A stretch of DNA of 14,489 bases from an uncultured Clostridia bacterium (GTDB lineage: Bacteria > Bacillota > Clostridia > UBA1381). The stretch is taken from the NCBI GenBank assembly GCA_934454035.1, contig CAKSFY010000052.1:1-14489 (forward strand), read 5' to 3'. The translations under genes were made by a program, and so were the position numbers. Numbering within the stretch: the stretch's first letter is position 1; the number at the start of each line of letters is the position of its first letter. This document shows, in pieces, positions 14,025 through 14,489 of this stretch. A model generated the notes under the pieces. It searched no databases and had not been told where the DNA came from. It saw only the letters and a list, made by a program, of their open reading frames with translations.

Positions 14025-14489
14025 TCATCTTACGGTAACCGTATCCGGTTTATCGGATGTATATAAATATATCGGTTCCGAGCCTATTGTTAAGCTATAC
14101 GGCGATACATATTCCGAATTTCCGTACATATCAATCATCAATGCCTTTTTGCTGTCAGTCGAAACACTTACATTTCTTGCATTACCGTCAGCCGTCCAAA
14201 GGGCTGTTACATACATATCCTTTTCATTATCATAGTACACAGCTCCGTAACACGGATGAACAAGCGAGGTAATCCGTTCCGCATTTTCTGCATTCTTCAG
14301 TATTCGGCTAAGTACATAATACGAATAATATGCCGGCTTGGGAGTACCGTACCAGTCAACCATTCCGAATTGTTTTTCGGCATTATCATCTCCCGGTCCG
14401 TTATCCTGGAATGAATACTGATATATATTCTTTACTCCCAAAAAGGAGCTTATCAAGTACGCACGTGCGGTAAAATATGCCTGCTGTTC
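14025..14489 (-). CDS. Glycoside-hydrolase-like protein, C-terminal part (5' end outside window)
   Basis: Only the last 154 residues are inside the window, and the frame stays open past the right edge at 14489, so the true start lies outside. The visible piece begins EQQAYFTARAYLISSF.GVKNIYQYSF and then QDNGPGDD...FGMVDWYGTPKPAYYSYYVLSR. This is the end of a TIM-barrel glycosidase, where the strand IYQYSFQDNG and the segment PKPAYYSYYVLSRILKN close the barrel. About 80 residues of beta-strands follow. An N-terminal signal peptide and the catalytic residues cannot be checked. The family (GH39- or GH5-like) is uncertain. It is in line with the ADP-ribosylglycohydrolase-type gene and likely in the same operon. 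Confidence 0.6.
   Translation of the reverse strand, partial: EQQAYFTARAYLISSFLGVKNIYQYSFQDNGPGDDNAEKQFGMVDWYGTPKPAYYSYYVLSRILKNAENAERITSLVHPCYGAVYYDNEKDMYVTALWTADGNARNVSVSTDSKKALMIDMYGNSEYVSPYSLTIGSEPIYLYTSDKPDTVTVR

Noticed and set aside
1..14489. CRISPR array, prophage or transposon cargo
   Set aside because: No regularly spaced repeats, integrase, transposase or phage structural gene was seen; the only hint is the possible IS end near 12415-12437.

Overview
The window looks like chromosomal DNA from a low-GC, spore-forming anaerobe of the Clostridia (Bacillota). The pointers are a cotJ spore-coat operon, strong AGGAGG-type ribosome-binding sites, consensus TTGACA-17-TATAAT promoters, a lysine (L-box) riboswitch and Gram-positive-type lipoprotein and two-component proteins. 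I cannot name the genus. Nothing resembles a phage or plasmid backbone; most of it is ordinary core and near-core genes in short operons.

Layout: (1) 139-1192, minus strand: cotJA-cotJB-cotJC, translationally coupled, ended by a hairpin at 82-126. (2) 1351-4079, plus strand: a consensus promoter, a lysine riboswitch with an intrinsic terminator, then lipoprotein, permease and ATPase of an amino-acid ABC importer. The riboswitch makes lysine the likely substrate. A symmetric bidirectional terminator at 4041-4079 closes it. (3) 4084-5424, minus strand: a sodium/neurotransmitter-symporter-type gene with its own promoter and Shine-Dalgarno (SD) sequence, but with an in-frame UGA at codon 31, inside the first membrane helix. 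(4) 5624-8752, plus strand: OmpR-type response regulator, sensor kinase, HAD-family phosphatase and NUDIX hydrolase in one run. (5) 8742-9887: a zinc-type ArsR/SmtB repressor diverging from a FabG-like reductase that most resembles the EF-P 5-aminopentanone reductase YmfI. (6) 9889-10923, minus strand: a galactokinase-like protein that has lost the recognisable ATP-binding and catalytic motifs. (7) 11071-12185, plus strand: a strong promoter, tRNA-Ser(UGA), tRNA-Ser(GCU), a terminator, then a single-polypeptide nucleotidyltransferase-HEPN fusion with its own terminator. (8) 12186-12524: a mostly non-coding stretch with a possible insertion-sequence end. (9) 12525-14489, minus strand: an ADP-ribosylglycohydrolase-family protein with an added C-terminal beta domain, preceded by the 3' end of a glycoside-hydrolase-like gene that runs off the window.

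The best candidates for something unusual are the fused MNT-HEPN protein next to the two tRNA-Ser genes (possibly a one-chain toxin/antitoxin), the UGA-interrupted transporter, the motif-less galactokinase paralogue and the glycoside-hydrolase-linked DraG-like protein. The lysine riboswitch is a known class, but its pseudoknot and terminator/antiterminator switch can be read directly from the sequence. I did not find a clearly novel multi-gene defence or mobile system.
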